64,000 bases of DNA, from NCBI RefSeq assembly GCF_005930355.1, contig NZ_VDBO01000003.1, forward strand, positions 124,001 to 188,000, in the 5' to 3' direction. The position numbers were made by a program, and so were the translations under genes. This DNA is from Paenibacillus sinopodophylli (GTDB taxonomy: Bacteria > Bacillota > Bacilli > Paenibacillales > Paenibacillaceae). A model generated the notes under the pieces. That model had not been told where the DNA came from and did not search any database. It saw nothing but the letters and a program-made list of their open reading frames with translations. How positions within the stretch are numbered: the first letter of the stretch is position 1; every line of letters begins with the position of its first letter. Of this stretch, positions 31,022-39,981 are shown in pieces.

Positions 31022-31780
31022 TTAATGCTCTTCATCGTGTATAGCTGATTGTGAGATATACACCATTGTAAGAATTGTGAACAAGAAAGCTTGGATACCA
31101 CCGACGAAAAGACTGAAGCCTTGCCATGCGGCAAGGAACGGCGTACCGTACCAACCAAGCATCAGGATCGTTGCAATAAGCACCTCACCCGCGAAGATGT
31201 TGGCGAACAACCGAAGCGCTAGTGTAACCGGCTTCGAAATGGTCTCAATGATGTTGACTGGCAAGAAGACCGGAAAAGGATGGAAATAATGCTTCAAGTA
31301 GTGCTTTCGATTCAGTCTCAGACCAAGGAAATGGACGATAACGAATACGATAAGCGCTAAACCAGCAGTTACTGAAATGTCAGCTGTTGGTGATTTCCAC
31401 CAAGCAAGCTCAACATGTCCGCCTTTCTCGTCCAACAGTTCCTGTGTTACACCAAGATTCTCATAAACATGGTGAGTTTCAGTCACGATACCGAAAGGCA
31501 AGCCTAACAGGTTGGATACGAAAATGAACATAATGAGCGTCATCCCTAGAGAAACAAAGGGCTTGACTCGGTTCGCCGGCATTGTGCTTGAAATAAAGTT
31601 TTGTACGAAATCCACAACCCATTCCAAGAAGTTCTGCATCTTCGAAGGGTTGTCCACCGAAAGATTGCGAACAGCCAGCTTCGCGATCAAGAACGTCACA
31701 ATGACGGAAACCAAAATAGCTACTGTGGTCGAGATATCAATATTAAACGGCCCCAGTGGCATCACCGGAAATTCATGCAT
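31022..31780 (-). CDS. atpB: ATP synthase a subunit
   Basis: A 252-residue F0 stator subunit that conducts protons to the c ring. The essential Arg lies in LALRLFANIFAGE, and the C-terminal helices end with VYISQSAIHDEEH. Confidence 0.96.
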   Translation of the reverse strand: MHEFPVMPLGPFNIDISTTVAILVSVIVTFLIAKLAVRNLSVDNPSKMQNFLEWVVDFVQNFISSTMPANRVKPFVSLGMTLIMFIFVSNLLGLPFGIVTETHHVYENLGVTQELLDEKGGHVELAWWKSPTADISVTAGLALIVFVIVHFLGLRLNRKHYLKHYFHPFPVFLPVNIIETISKPVTLALRLFANIFAGEVLIATILMLGWYGTPFLAAWQGFSLFVGGIQAFLFTILTMVYISQSAIHDEEH

Positions 31781-31802
31781 CTAAAATTTTCACCCCTTTC
31801 CG

Positions 31803-32171
31803 CTAAGATTGTCGTTTATTGTGGATATAAGCTGATACCAATAGTACAAACGGCATGACCATACAGCCAGCTAAAGCGGCCGGCATGTTCAGATCCTCCG
31901 GAAAACGATAGGCGATCATGGCAACCAAGAGCACTGTTGCAATACGGTTTCCAAGACCAAGACCTCTCTTGCGCGGCCCAACCCCTGCTGCTCCTAGGGT
32001 GACCATTTCGACTCTGCGCCTCAGTAAAAACGCATTCATAGAACTTGCTGCCAACCCCACAAGAAGGCCGAGAGACACCGTACGCCATTCCGGAAGGAAA
32101 GCCCATACAATTAGGCATACCGCCATTGCATAAACAAGCGTACGTAATGCTGTCTTCATTATTTTATCCAT
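31803..32171 (-). CDS. atpI: ATP synthase subunit I
   Basis: A 122-residue membrane protein with four hydrophobic segments, a basic RRRVE and PRKRG loop, and an HNKRQS tail. The family assists c-ring assembly. The ATG at 32171 overlaps the upstream atpZ-like stop by 8 nt; longer readings lack support. Confidence 0.85.
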   Translation of the reverse strand: MDKIMKTALRTLVYAMAVCLIVWAFLPEWRTVSLGLLVGLAASSMNAFLLRRRVEMVTLGAAGVGPRKRGLGLGNRIATVLLVAMIAYRFPEDLNMPAALAGCMVMPFVLLVSAYIHNKRQS

Positions 32172-32397
32172 CGGCTTCCTCCATAACCTTCTTAACAAGC
32201 AGAATGGCTGAGAGTAGTCCGACAGCCAGACCGACCAGTATGCCACCGAGCATCCAACTCTTCTCATCACCGAAACGGGTGCCGAGAGCTGAGCCGAGCC
32301 AATAGCCTAAAAAGATACATACAGCGACTTGCACTCCGAGCGCGCCCACTAGTCCAGCAGCGAACAGCGGATTGTCCCTTCTGTCCTTTTTATTCAT
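32164..32397 (-). CDS. AtpZ/AtpI-family small membrane protein
   Basis: A 77-residue, two-helix protein (LFAAGLVGALGVQVAVCIFLGYWLG and MLGGILVGLAVGLLSAILLV) joined by the loop GTRFGDEKSW. It heads the atp operon and overlaps atpI, as AtpZ-type genes often do. Related proteins have been linked to F0 assembly and to Mg/Ca transport; the role here is inferred. Confidence 0.8.
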   Translation of the reverse strand: MNKKDRRDNPLFAAGLVGALGVQVAVCIFLGYWLGSALGTRFGDEKSWMLGGILVGLAVGLLSAILLVKKVMEEADG

Positions 32398-32424
32398 GGT
32401 TCATACCCCTGTCAATCCTCATTT

Positions 32425-32454
32425 ATTTTATCCAAGCCGCAACACGTTTGTCAA
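32425..32454 (-). promoter_or_regulatory. Sigma-A-type promoter of the atp operon
   Basis: TTGACA (32454-32449) and TAAAAT (32430-32425) separated by 18 nt on the minus strand, about 30 nt before the first gene. Confidence 0.65.
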
Positions 32455-32524
32455 TTGAATTAACTACGAATTTTCGGTGAAGCGATCGTCCAAAACCCTT
32501 GATACATAAGGTATTGCGACCCCC

Positions 32525-32555
32525 AAAAACCGTACAGTACTACTGTATGCTGTAC
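32525..32555 (-). terminator. Possible terminator of the UDP-GlcNAc 2-epimerase gene
   Basis: GTACAG and CTGTAC enclose a 12-nt loop that itself can pair, followed by GGTTTTTG on the minus strand. Short stem, so uncertain. Confidence 0.45.
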
Positions 32556-32587
32556 ATTCGCCGTTCAGGTTACTGCCTAAGTCCAAT

Positions 32588-33736
32588 CTATGAACGTTGT
32601 GTGAACGAATCTGGACGCTCCTTCAGCCTTCCAAAATGATGCAAAATCGCATCTACAATCCGCTCCGAAGCATGCCCATCGCCGTATGGATTCGCCGATT
32701 GGCTCATCCGCGCATATAGCTGAGAATCGGTCAACAGTGCCTTAGCACGGCTGTAAACAAGCTCTTCATCCGTTCCAACGAGTTCAAGCGTTCCAGCTTC
32801 AATACCTTCCGGACGCTCTGTCGTATCTCGAAGTACTAACGTCGGTACGCCAAAGGAAGGAGCCTCCTCCTGCAAGCCGCCCGAATCCGTCATAATCATA
32901 TGCGCATGCGGGTAAAAATTATGGAATTCAAAAACATCAAGCGGTTCAATCAAACGAATACGCGGGTGGTCGCCGAGAATTTCATTCGCTGGCTCACGCA
33001 CAGCAGGGTTCGGGTGCACTGCATATACAACAACAACATCCTCATGCTCATCGGCAATCCGCTTAACCGCACGGAATATGTTACGATGCGGCTCGCCCAG
33101 CGCTTCCCGGCGGTGAGCCGTCATAAGGATCATCCTTTTCCCTTTTGCCCAATCGATGACTGGATGCGAGAAGGACTCGTCTACTGTGTATTGAAATACG
33201 TCTGTAGCCGTGTTTCCGGTCACATAAATAGCAGCATCCGACTTGTTTTCCTTGCGCAAATTGTTCGCCGACCATTCAGTCGGGGCAAAGTGCACGTCAG
33301 AGAGCACGCCAGCAAGCTGCCGGTTCATTTCCTCCGGGTATGGAGATAGTTTATTCCAAGTGCGAAGCCCTGCTTCGACATGACCAACCTGGATTTGCTT
33401 GAGAAACGAGGCATAGCTCGCTAGGAACGTCGTCTGCGTGTCGCCATGGACAAGCACGATATCCGGTTTTGCTTGCGCGAGCACAGGGTCCAGTCCTTCC
33501 AGCACACGGACAGTCGTCTCCGTAAGCGTCTGGCGATCCTTCATGACATTCAAATCATAGTTTGGATGAATCTCGAAAAAATCAAGAACCTGATCCAGCA
33601 TTTGGCGATGCTGGGCGGTTACGCATACGATTGATTCGATTTCATCCTCGCGCTTCTGCAGTTCAAGTACAAGCGGGGCCATCTTGACGGCTTCGGGACG
33701 CGTTCCGAATATAGTCATTACCTTCAGTTTAGACAA
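32588..33736 (-). CDS. UDP-N-acetylglucosamine 2-epimerase (non-hydrolysing)
   Basis: A 382-residue cytoplasmic enzyme interconverting UDP-GlcNAc and UDP-ManNAc, used for teichoic acid linkage units and other wall polymers (MnaA/WecB family). Seen are the N-terminal IFGTRPEAVKMAPLV, the catalytic-region motifs VHGDTQTTF and HVEAGLRTW, MTAHRREALGEPH, and the UDP-binding TDSGGLQEEAPSFGVPTLVLRDTTERPEG. The start is a TTG at 33736 with AGGAGTGA about 9 nt upstream. It lies 38 nt after upp in the same direction. Confidence 0.95.
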   Translation of the reverse strand: MSKLKVMTIFGTRPEAVKMAPLVLELQKREDEIESIVCVTAQHRQMLDQVLDFFEIHPNYDLNVMKDRQTLTETTVRVLEGLDPVLAQAKPDIVLVHGDTQTTFLASYASFLKQIQVGHVEAGLRTWNKLSPYPEEMNRQLAGVLSDVHFAPTEWSANNLRKENKSDAAIYVTGNTATDVFQYTVDESFSHPVIDWAKGKRMILMTAHRREALGEPHRNIFRAVKRIADEHEDVVVVYAVHPNPAVREPANEILGDHPRIRLIEPLDVFEFHNFYPHAHMIMTDSGGLQEEAPSFGVPTLVLRDTTERPEGIEAGTLELVGTDEELVYSRAKALLTDSQLYARMSQSANPYGDGHASERIVDAILHHFGRLKERPDSFTQRS

Positions 33737-33774
33737 AATCTTTCACTCCTATTATCAATTCATGCCGCAATGAA

Positions 33775-34404
33775 CTAATTAGTTCCGAACATGCGGTCAC
33801 CGGCATCTCCCAAACCAGGAACAATATAACCTTTTTCATTAAGATGATCATCCAAAGCAGCGATATAGATATCAACATCCGGATGCGCTTCTTGTACGGC
33901 CTTCACGCCTTCAGGCGCTGCAATCAAACACATAAGCTTGATTTGGTCACATTTATGGTTTTTCAAAGATTGAATAGCTGCTATAGCTGAGCCGCCAGTT
34001 GCAAGCATGGGATCAATGACAATAAGCAGGCGATTAGGCGCGTCGGTTGGCAGATTAATATAGTACTCCTTAGGCTGCAGCGTCACGTGATCGCGGGCTA
34101 AACCAATATGTCCTACCTTTGCGGATGGAATAAGCTTCAAGATTCCGTCCACCATGCCAAGTCCCGCACGCAGAATGGGAACAAGCCCCAGCATTCTTCC
34201 TGAAACGACCTTAGCTTCCGTCTCTGCGACAGGCGTCTGCACCTTAATCGTATCGAGCGGAATATCTCTCGTAATTTCGTATGACATTAATGTGGCAACT
34301 TCATCAACCAATTCCCGAAAATCTTTGGTATTCGTTTCTTTATTCCGAATAAAAGTCAGCTTATGCTGAATTAAAGGATGGTCGCAAATGATTAATTTGC
34401 TCAT
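33775..34404 (-). CDS. upp: Uracil phosphoribosyltransferase
   Basis: A 209-residue pyrimidine salvage enzyme converting uracil and PRPP to UMP. The PRPP-binding loop [12 protein letters not shown] and the uracil-binding C-terminus [13 protein letters not shown] are intact. GGGAGG precedes the ATG. A TATAAT hexamer at 34474-34469 suggests a promoter about 65 nt upstream, although its -35 is poor. Confidence 0.97.
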   Translation of the reverse strand: MSKLIICDHPLIQHKLTFIRNKETNTKDFRELVDEVATLMSYEITRDIPLDTIKVQTPVAETEAKVVSGRMLGLVPILRAGLGMVDGILKLIPSAKVGHIGLARDHVTLQPKEYYINLPTDAPNRLLIVIDPMLATGGSAIAAIQSLKNHKCDQIKLMCLIAAPEGVKAVQEAHPDVDIYIAALDDHLNEKGYIVPGLGDAGDRMFGTN

Positions 34405-34569
34405 GGAACGGTATTCCTCCCGTACATTGTTGTTATTGTTCTAGTCTAATCCTGACACAATCCCGTATATTATAGCATTGTAAACAAGCCGTTGCATCTT
34501 GTGTTTTGCAAACAGGCACCTCTGCATCGGAATGGCGCCAGCATTTCATAATAAGCTATAAGTATGTCG

Positions 34570-35649
34570 TTAGCTGCTGCTGCAGCCACCGCCGCATGAC
34601 GACCCGCAGGAGCCGCCGCCACTGTCCCCTCCGCTATCCCCGCCAGAGCCGCCGCTGTCACCGCCATCCGAATGATCCCTGCCGTTATCTGACGAGCCGC
34701 TGCAGCCATATGTTGAATCTCCGCTGCCATTCGCTTTGCGCTGCTCCTCACTTTGAGCTTGGTCCATCTGCCGTGTGAAATCATTGGGGTTCGTAATGGA
34801 ATGGTAGATCAGCATACCAGATAGCAATCCTGTCGCCCCTAGAACCGGATCGTATCCGTAGCTTCTTCCATTATTGCCAATCTCGTTGCGACCGCTGCCT
34901 GCTTCTACTAACTGCGACTTAGCGCGATCAATCAAATAATCGATCGTTTCGCTCAAATCAGCAAACCGCGAGGAAGCCTTTGTGTTGAACCACTGCGAAC
35001 GCAGCGTTTCCTTACTGAATTCTTTTATCTCATCGAGCTTATGCACAGACATACTTGTTCGATAGAATGCTCCCCACAGCCTGCCGCTTGCGGGCGCCTG
35101 CGCAAATAGCTCACCATATAGCCAATCGAACAGCGCACGCTCACCCGGCTGCGGCGCAGCTCCCGGCGCATGCGGGGCGTGATGGATCATCTCGCCGCAG
35201 AAGCTTATGCAGAACTCTTCATACTCCCGTGTAAACATAAGCATCTCATGCCACACGGTATCCACTTGCTTGCTGTACATCGGAATGCTTCGCATGATTC
35301 CGCACATGAAGAAGTAACGTTTCATCTCAAACCAAGTCCATGCCCATTCTTTATCTGACATTCTCGGAAATTCCTTTAATACACGATCCTTAACGCGGCT
35401 CTCAAAAAACAAGCTAAGCGAAGCCTCCAAACGCTCTGCCGCTCCTCTAGCGGGATGACCATATGGAACCCCTAAAGCTAAAGGCACTTCAGCGCTTGGC
35501 CATGGAACGAATACATTCGTTCTGCCGATCGAGGTTCTTCCTCCTCGGGATGATTGGCTGCGCCTCATCGACATATTTGCTCTTACAAATGCTCTAATTA
35601 CAATAAAAAGGATTGCTACAAGGAATAAGATCAGGACAATTTTAGCCAT
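34570..35649 (-). CDS. Membrane-anchored protein with WHxM domain and Cys/Gly/Ser-rich tail
   Basis: A 359-residue protein. One N-terminal membrane helix (IVLILFLVAILFIVIRAF) is followed by an Arg/Ser-rich stretch. A helical domain (about 60-240) contains KQVDTVWHEMLMFTREYEEFC; a D-x-x-WH-x-x-x-x-x-x-x-Y motif of this kind is known from glycine-rich-domain proteins of unknown function. A second possible hydrophobic stretch (GATGLLSGMLIYH) lies near 275. The last ~60 residues are almost only Gly, Ser, Asp and Cys, ending GGSCGSSCGGGCSSS. The tail may bind metal or cross-link, but this is inference. No partner gene is evident: it lies between upp and the opp operon. Confidence 0.7.
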   Translation of the reverse strand: MAKIVLILFLVAILFIVIRAFVRANMSMRRSQSSRGGRTSIGRTNVFVPWPSAEVPLALGVPYGHPARGAAERLEASLSLFFESRVKDRVLKEFPRMSDKEWAWTWFEMKRYFFMCGIMRSIPMYSKQVDTVWHEMLMFTREYEEFCISFCGEMIHHAPHAPGAAPQPGERALFDWLYGELFAQAPASGRLWGAFYRTSMSVHKLDEIKEFSKETLRSQWFNTKASSRFADLSETIDYLIDRAKSQLVEAGSGRNEIGNNGRSYGYDPVLGATGLLSGMLIYHSITNPNDFTRQMDQAQSEEQRKANGSGDSTYGCSGSSDNGRDHSDGGDSGGSGGDSGGDSGGGSCGSSCGGGCSSS

Positions 35650-35783
35650 TTCAGCCTCCTATGCATGTTGTCGTACCCATATATTAACACAGTTGTTTGC
35701 TCACAGGCTTACACCTTCTGTATGAAAGGATTTTATACTAAACCAGAGCTCAAGTTATTTGATTATTTTGTGATTACTTTCAA

Positions 35784-35881
35784 CTATTCACAGACATATC
35801 CCCAACCCGTCCACATTTGTCCACAATCTGTTGATACGACTGTGTATAACTATCAAAAAAGCTAATCCCCCCTGTGGACAA
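35784..35881. promoter_or_regulatory. Cluster of DnaA-box-like 9-mers
   Basis: Plus strand: CTATTCACA (35784-35792), CCGTCCACA (35807-35815), TTGTCCACA (35817-35825). Minus strand: TTATACACA (35841-35849) and TTGTCCACA (35873-35881). Against the consensus TTATNCACA one is perfect, three have one mismatch and one has three. See finding. Confidence 0.6.
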
Positions 35882-35932
35882 AATTTAATGACCCTTTCCT
35901 AGTAAACGTCCTAACTGCTGCACATTAACGCC

Positions 35933-35972
35933 AAAAAGGCCAGAGACAGCTCAATCTGCTGCTCTCTGACCT
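35933..35972 (-). terminator. Terminator of the opp operon
   Basis: AGGTCAGAGA pairs with TCTCTGGCCT around an inner CAGC/GCTG stem, followed by TTTTT on the minus strand, about 50 nt after the oppF-like stop. Confidence 0.85.
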
Positions 35973-36024
35973 ATAATTATTACCGTATTTTACGCGGCTA
36001 ATACACGTGTAGAACCCTCTCATC

Positions 36025-36987
36025 CTACACGGATGCATAGTGACAAGCGGCAAAATGACCTTTACGCACTTCAAGCAGTGCTGGCTCGTCTACCTTACAT
36101 TTCTCGGTAGCGATCGGGCAGCGCGTATGGAACTGACAGCCAGTTGGCGGATTAATAGGACTCGGCAAATCGCCGGTCAATACAATTCGCTCACGGTTTT
36201 CCTCAACCTCCGGATCAGGAATTGGGATAGCCGACAACAGAGCCCGCGTATAGGGATGCGCAGGGCTTGCATAAAGTTCGCTGCTCTCTGCAAGCTCAAC
36301 GATTTTCCCCAAATACATAACCGCGACGCGGTCGCTGATATGCTTAACCATCGACAGATCATGTGCGATGAACAAATAGGTGAGACCCATTTTGCGCTGC
36401 AAATCCTGCATCAGGTTCACAACCTGTGCTTGAATGGATACGTCAAGCGCGGAGATCGGCTCATCCGCAATAATGAACCGCGGATCCACTGCTAGTGCGC
36501 GAGCAATCCCGATACGCTGCCGCTGACCGCCGGAGAACTCATGCGGATAACGAGTAGCATGGTCAGGGTTCAGACCCACCACATCAAGCAGGTGCTCCAC
36601 GCGATGCTTGCGCTCTTTCTTGCTTGAGACAAGCTTGTGGATATCTAATGCCTCACCGATAATATCCATAACCGTCATACGCGGATTGAGGGATGCGTAC
36701 GGGTCTTGGAAGATCATCTGCATGTCACGTCTCAATGCTTTGAGACCAGCACCCTTGAGCTTATAAATATCTTGTCCATCAAAGGTTACGCCGCCGCTAG
36801 TTGGCTCATACAGCCGCATAATCGTACGGCCTGCCGTAGATTTCCCACAGCCGGACTCGCCTACGACACCGACCGTTTCCCCTTTTTGAATGGAGAAGGT
36901 AATCTCATTGACGGCACGAAGTGTCGCCCCCCCGCCCAAGTTGAAAAACTTGCGCAGGTTGTTAATTTCGATTAATGGCGCGCTCAT
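36025..36987 (-). CDS. Oligopeptide ABC transporter ATPase, OppF-type
   Basis: A 320-residue ATP-binding subunit from the ATG at 36987, which overlaps the upstream oppD-type stop (ATGA). Walker [10 protein letters not shown], signature [15 protein letters not shown], Walker [15 protein letters not shown] and the H-loop region [11 protein letters not shown] are present. The C-terminal oligopeptide-transporter domain carries Cys residues in [14 protein letters not shown], typical of the iron-sulphur-binding tail of this family. It powers peptide uptake with its partner ATPase. Confidence 0.93.
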   Translation of the reverse strand: MSAPLIEINNLRKFFNLGGGATLRAVNEITFSIQKGETVGVVGESGCGKSTAGRTIMRLYEPTSGGVTFDGQDIYKLKGAGLKALRRDMQMIFQDPYASLNPRMTVMDIIGEALDIHKLVSSKKERKHRVEHLLDVVGLNPDHATRYPHEFSGGQRQRIGIARALAVDPRFIIADEPISALDVSIQAQVVNLMQDLQRKMGLTYLFIAHDLSMVKHISDRVAVMYLGKIVELAESSELYASPAHPYTRALLSAIPIPDPEVEENRERIVLTGDLPSPINPPTGCQFHTRCPIATEKCKVDEPALLEVRKGHFAACHYASV

Positions 36988-37982
36988 ACAGACACCTCCC
37001 GATTTGCATAAGGGTGTGCGAGCCAGCATGCTGAAGCATGCGATTCATTCCCGTCTACCGGGAGCAGCTCAGGATCATTATCGACGCATACTCGCATCGC
37101 ATCGTCACAACGGGCGCAGAAGCTGCAGCCCACAGGGGGTTTGATCAAATCCGGCGGCATTCCGTATATCGGAACAAGCGGCTCTTCCTTCTTCTGATCA
37201 AGACGCGGCAGCGAGCGAAGAAGCCCTTTGGTATACGGATGCTTAGGGTTTTTGAATATTTCCCATTTCGTACCCGTTTCCACCACTTTACCCGCATACA
37301 TGACAATTACGCGGTCACACATGTCGGCTACAACACCTAAATCATGAGTAATAAGAATAATAGAAGTGCCAAGCTTCTGCTGCAAGTCCTTCATAACACG
37401 CATAATTTGCGCTTGAATCGTCACGTCGAGTGCAGTAGTTGGCTCATCAGCGATGAGCAGCGACGGGTTGCACGCAAGCGCAATTGCAATCATCGCCCGC
37501 TGGCGCATACCGCCAGAGAACTGATGCGGATATTGATCCACCCGCGACGACGCGTTAGGAATGCCGACCAAATTCAACATTTCGACCGCACGTTCGGTTG
37601 CTTTCGAACCACTAATGCCTTGATGCTTAATCAGGCCCTCTGTAATCTGACGGCCAATAGTCAGCGTTGGATTTAGCGAGGTCATCGGATCTTGGAAGAT
37701 CATGCCCATCTCTTTACCGCGAATGTCCTCCATCTGATGATCCGTCAATTTCAGAATCTCTTTGTCTTTGAACATAATCGATCCGCTGGTCTCAGCCGGA
37801 GGAGATGGAATCAGCCGCATAAGCGACTGTGCGGTAACACTTTTGCCACAGCCAGATTCCCCTACAATTGCTACTGCCTCGCCTTTATTTACATGAAAGT
37901 TAACGCCGCGAACCGCCTTCACGATCCCGCCGCGAACTTTGAAATGAACACGTAAATCTTTAACTTCAAGTAATTTCTCCAT
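36984..37982 (-). CDS. Oligopeptide ABC transporter ATPase, OppD-type
   Basis: A 332-residue ATP-binding subunit. The ATG at 37982 ([10 protein letters not shown]) is chosen because AGGAGGTGA precedes it; a GTG at 37991 lies inside that site. Walker [10 protein letters not shown], signature [15 protein letters not shown], Walker [15 protein letters not shown], and Cys-rich tail [14 protein letters not shown]. Confidence 0.93.
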   Translation of the reverse strand: MEKLLEVKDLRVHFKVRGGIVKAVRGVNFHVNKGEAVAIVGESGCGKSVTAQSLMRLIPSPPAETSGSIMFKDKEILKLTDHQMEDIRGKEMGMIFQDPMTSLNPTLTIGRQITEGLIKHQGISGSKATERAVEMLNLVGIPNASSRVDQYPHQFSGGMRQRAMIAIALACNPSLLIADEPTTALDVTIQAQIMRVMKDLQQKLGTSIILITHDLGVVADMCDRVIVMYAGKVVETGTKWEIFKNPKHPYTKGLLRSLPRLDQKKEEPLVPIYGMPPDLIKPPVGCSFCARCDDAMRVCVDNDPELLPVDGNESHASACWLAHPYANREVSV

Positions 37983-37994
37983 CCTTGTCACCTC

Positions 37995-38921
37995 CTACTT
38001 TTTCATTTTCGGATCAAGCGCATCTCTTAGGCCGTCACCAAAAATATTAAAGCAAAGCATTGTAATACTGATGACCGCAGCAGGGAAGATCATTCTCCAC
38101 GGATACAGCGTCCACGCTTTGAGCGCATCGTTGATCATCGTACCGAGTGATGCTGCCGGAGACTGGACACCAAGACCAAGAAAACTTAAAAAAGCTTCCG
38201 CGAAGATCGCACTCGGTACAGTCAAGGTCAACGTTACGATAATTGGCCCCATTGCATTCGGAATCAGATGACGGAATAGAATCCGAGCCGTGCTTGCCCC
38301 CAGTGCTTGGGCAGCCATAACATATTCTTGATTTTTGAGCTGCATGATCTGGCCTCGAACAATCCATGCCATACTCACCCAGCCTGTGATACTGAGTGCA
38401 ACGACTATGGTGAGCATGCTCGGCTTGAAAATAACGATAAGCAGAATAATAATAAGCATGCTTGGAATCGAGTAAATAATTTCACAGAAACGGTTTAAGA
38501 TCTCATCTACGCGCCCGCCGAAATAACCCATGATTCCGCCAATAATAACGCCTAGAACCAAGTCTGCAAGCGCCGCATAAATACCTACCTGCAAGGAAAT
38601 GCCCGCGCCCATCCAAGTACGCGTGAAGAGATCGCGGCCAAGATCATCCGTACCGAACCAATACGTCGCATTCGGTCCAAGATTTTTCTCTTTCAAGTGA
38701 TTGGTGCGATAGTCCTGCTCCGATATCATCGGTCCAAAAATCGCCATCAGCGCGACGATAACCAAAATAATAAGGCTGATCATCGCGATTTTATTCGAGC
38801 ATAACCGCAGCCATGCATCCTTCCAAGCGGAAATACTCTCACGAACGACAACTTCCGTATGCTTCTCGTCTTTATTCAGCTTCGTGAATTGATCTGGTGT
38901 AAAGGCGTTGTCCTTCATCAC
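37995..38921 (-). CDS. Oligopeptide ABC transporter permease, OppC-type
   Basis: A 308-residue membrane subunit with a soluble N-terminal ~40 residues, then six helices. The EAA loop (MAAQALGASTARILFRHLIPNAMGPI), which contacts the ATPases, is clear. The ATG overlaps the oppB-type stop. Confidence 0.93.
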   Translation of the reverse strand: MMKDNAFTPDQFTKLNKDEKHTEVVVRESISAWKDAWLRLCSNKIAMISLIILVIVALMAIFGPMISEQDYRTNHLKEKNLGPNATYWFGTDDLGRDLFTRTWMGAGISLQVGIYAALADLVLGVIIGGIMGYFGGRVDEILNRFCEIIYSIPSMLIIILLIVIFKPSMLTIVVALSITGWVSMAWIVRGQIMQLKNQEYVMAAQALGASTARILFRHLIPNAMGPIIVTLTLTVPSAIFAEAFLSFLGLGVQSPAASLGTMINDALKAWTLYPWRMIFPAAVISITMLCFNIFGDGLRDALDPKMKK

Positions 38922-39850
38922 TTGCCCCCTCCTCTTGAAAGCTTAATACGAGGATCGACAAAACCGTAGGCAATGTCAGTCAGAAACCGCGCCGCCATTA
39001 GGATAATGCCATAAAATAAAGTAAGCCCCATTATGAGCGTATAGTCACGGTTAGTAATACTTTGAACGAAATATCTGCCGATTCCACCGATTCCGAATAT
39101 TTGTTCAACGACGACAGATCCGGTAATAATATTCGCAGTCATTGGTCCGATATACGTAACCACGGGCAGAATAGCGTTGCGAAGCGCATGACGTACCAAG
39201 ATGACGCGTCCGCTTAACCCTTTGGCGCGGGCGGTCTTAATATAATCAGCAGATAATACTTCCAGCATCGTCGAACGTGTCAGACGCGCTATGAATGCCG
39301 CAGGCAGGAACGAGAGTGCAAGCACAGGCATAATGAAGTCGGTCGGGTCATTGAGACCGGATACGCTAAGCCATTGCAGCTTGCTTCCGAACACATATTG
39401 CAAGATAGACGCAGCAAGAAAGTTTGGAATAGATACCCCAAGCACCGCAATGATAATCGTTACGCTATCAAGCCACTTCCGATGGTTAAGCGCAGCGACA
39501 ATGCCAAGAATTAGGCCTACCGCCAGAGATACGAAGACGGCAAATAGTCCAATTTGAGCCGAATAAATAAAGGTTTCCTTAATGATTCGTGTTACAGACA
39601 TATACTGCTGCTTCATGGACATACCCAAATCGCCATGCAGCAGATTGTTCAAGTACATCAAATATTGCTTCCAGATAGGCTGATCAAGTCCGTACACAGC
39701 AAAGAGATGCTCTCTAATCTTTTCCGGTATCGCTTTTTCCCTCATAAAGGGATCGCCGGGAATGATTTTCATAAGAAAAAAAGTAGCTGTGGCAAGAACA
39801 AACAACGATAGAAGCATTGACACAAACTTCTTGAAAACATATTTTATCAT
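38918..39850 (-). CDS. Oligopeptide ABC transporter permease, OppB-type
   Basis: A 310-residue membrane subunit from the ATG at 39850 (MIKYVFKKF) with AGGAGGTG upstream. Six hydrophobic helices and the EAA loop (TARAKGLSGRVILVRHALRNAILPVV) are present. It lies 131 nt downstream of oppA, separated by a terminator-like hairpin. Confidence 0.93.
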   Translation of the reverse strand: MIKYVFKKFVSMLLSLFVLATATFFLMKIIPGDPFMREKAIPEKIREHLFAVYGLDQPIWKQYLMYLNNLLHGDLGMSMKQQYMSVTRIIKETFIYSAQIGLFAVFVSLAVGLILGIVAALNHRKWLDSVTIIIAVLGVSIPNFLAASILQYVFGSKLQWLSVSGLNDPTDFIMPVLALSFLPAAFIARLTRSTMLEVLSADYIKTARAKGLSGRVILVRHALRNAILPVVTYIGPMTANIITGSVVVEQIFGIGGIGRYFVQSITNRDYTLIMGLTLFYGIILMAARFLTDIAYGFVDPRIKLSRGGGK

Positions 39851-39926
39851 CGCAATGGACACCTCCTTACAAAATATAAACAAGAGGAACTACTAAGTAC
39901 TAGCGTCTAAATCAGTCAATAAGAAA

Positions 39927-39957
39927 GGGATATATGCGGAATGTCCGCATATATCCC
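39927..39957 (-). terminator. Intra-operon terminator/stabiliser between oppA and oppB
   Basis: GGGATATATGCGGA pairs perfectly with TCCGCATATATCCC around a 3-nt loop, followed by TTTCTTATT on the minus strand, 25 nt after the oppA stop. Probably gives more oppA mRNA than oppBCDF mRNA. Confidence 0.75.
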
Positions 39958-39981
39958 CACCTTCATTTACTGGAAGGATGA

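Larger units (their letters stand above)
35650..36024. other. Intergenic region with DnaA-box cluster and opp terminator
   Basis: About 375 bp. It contains the promoter region of the Cys-tailed protein, five DnaA-box-like 9-mers (35784-35881) and the opp operon terminator (35933-35972). No gene is supported. Confidence 0.6.
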
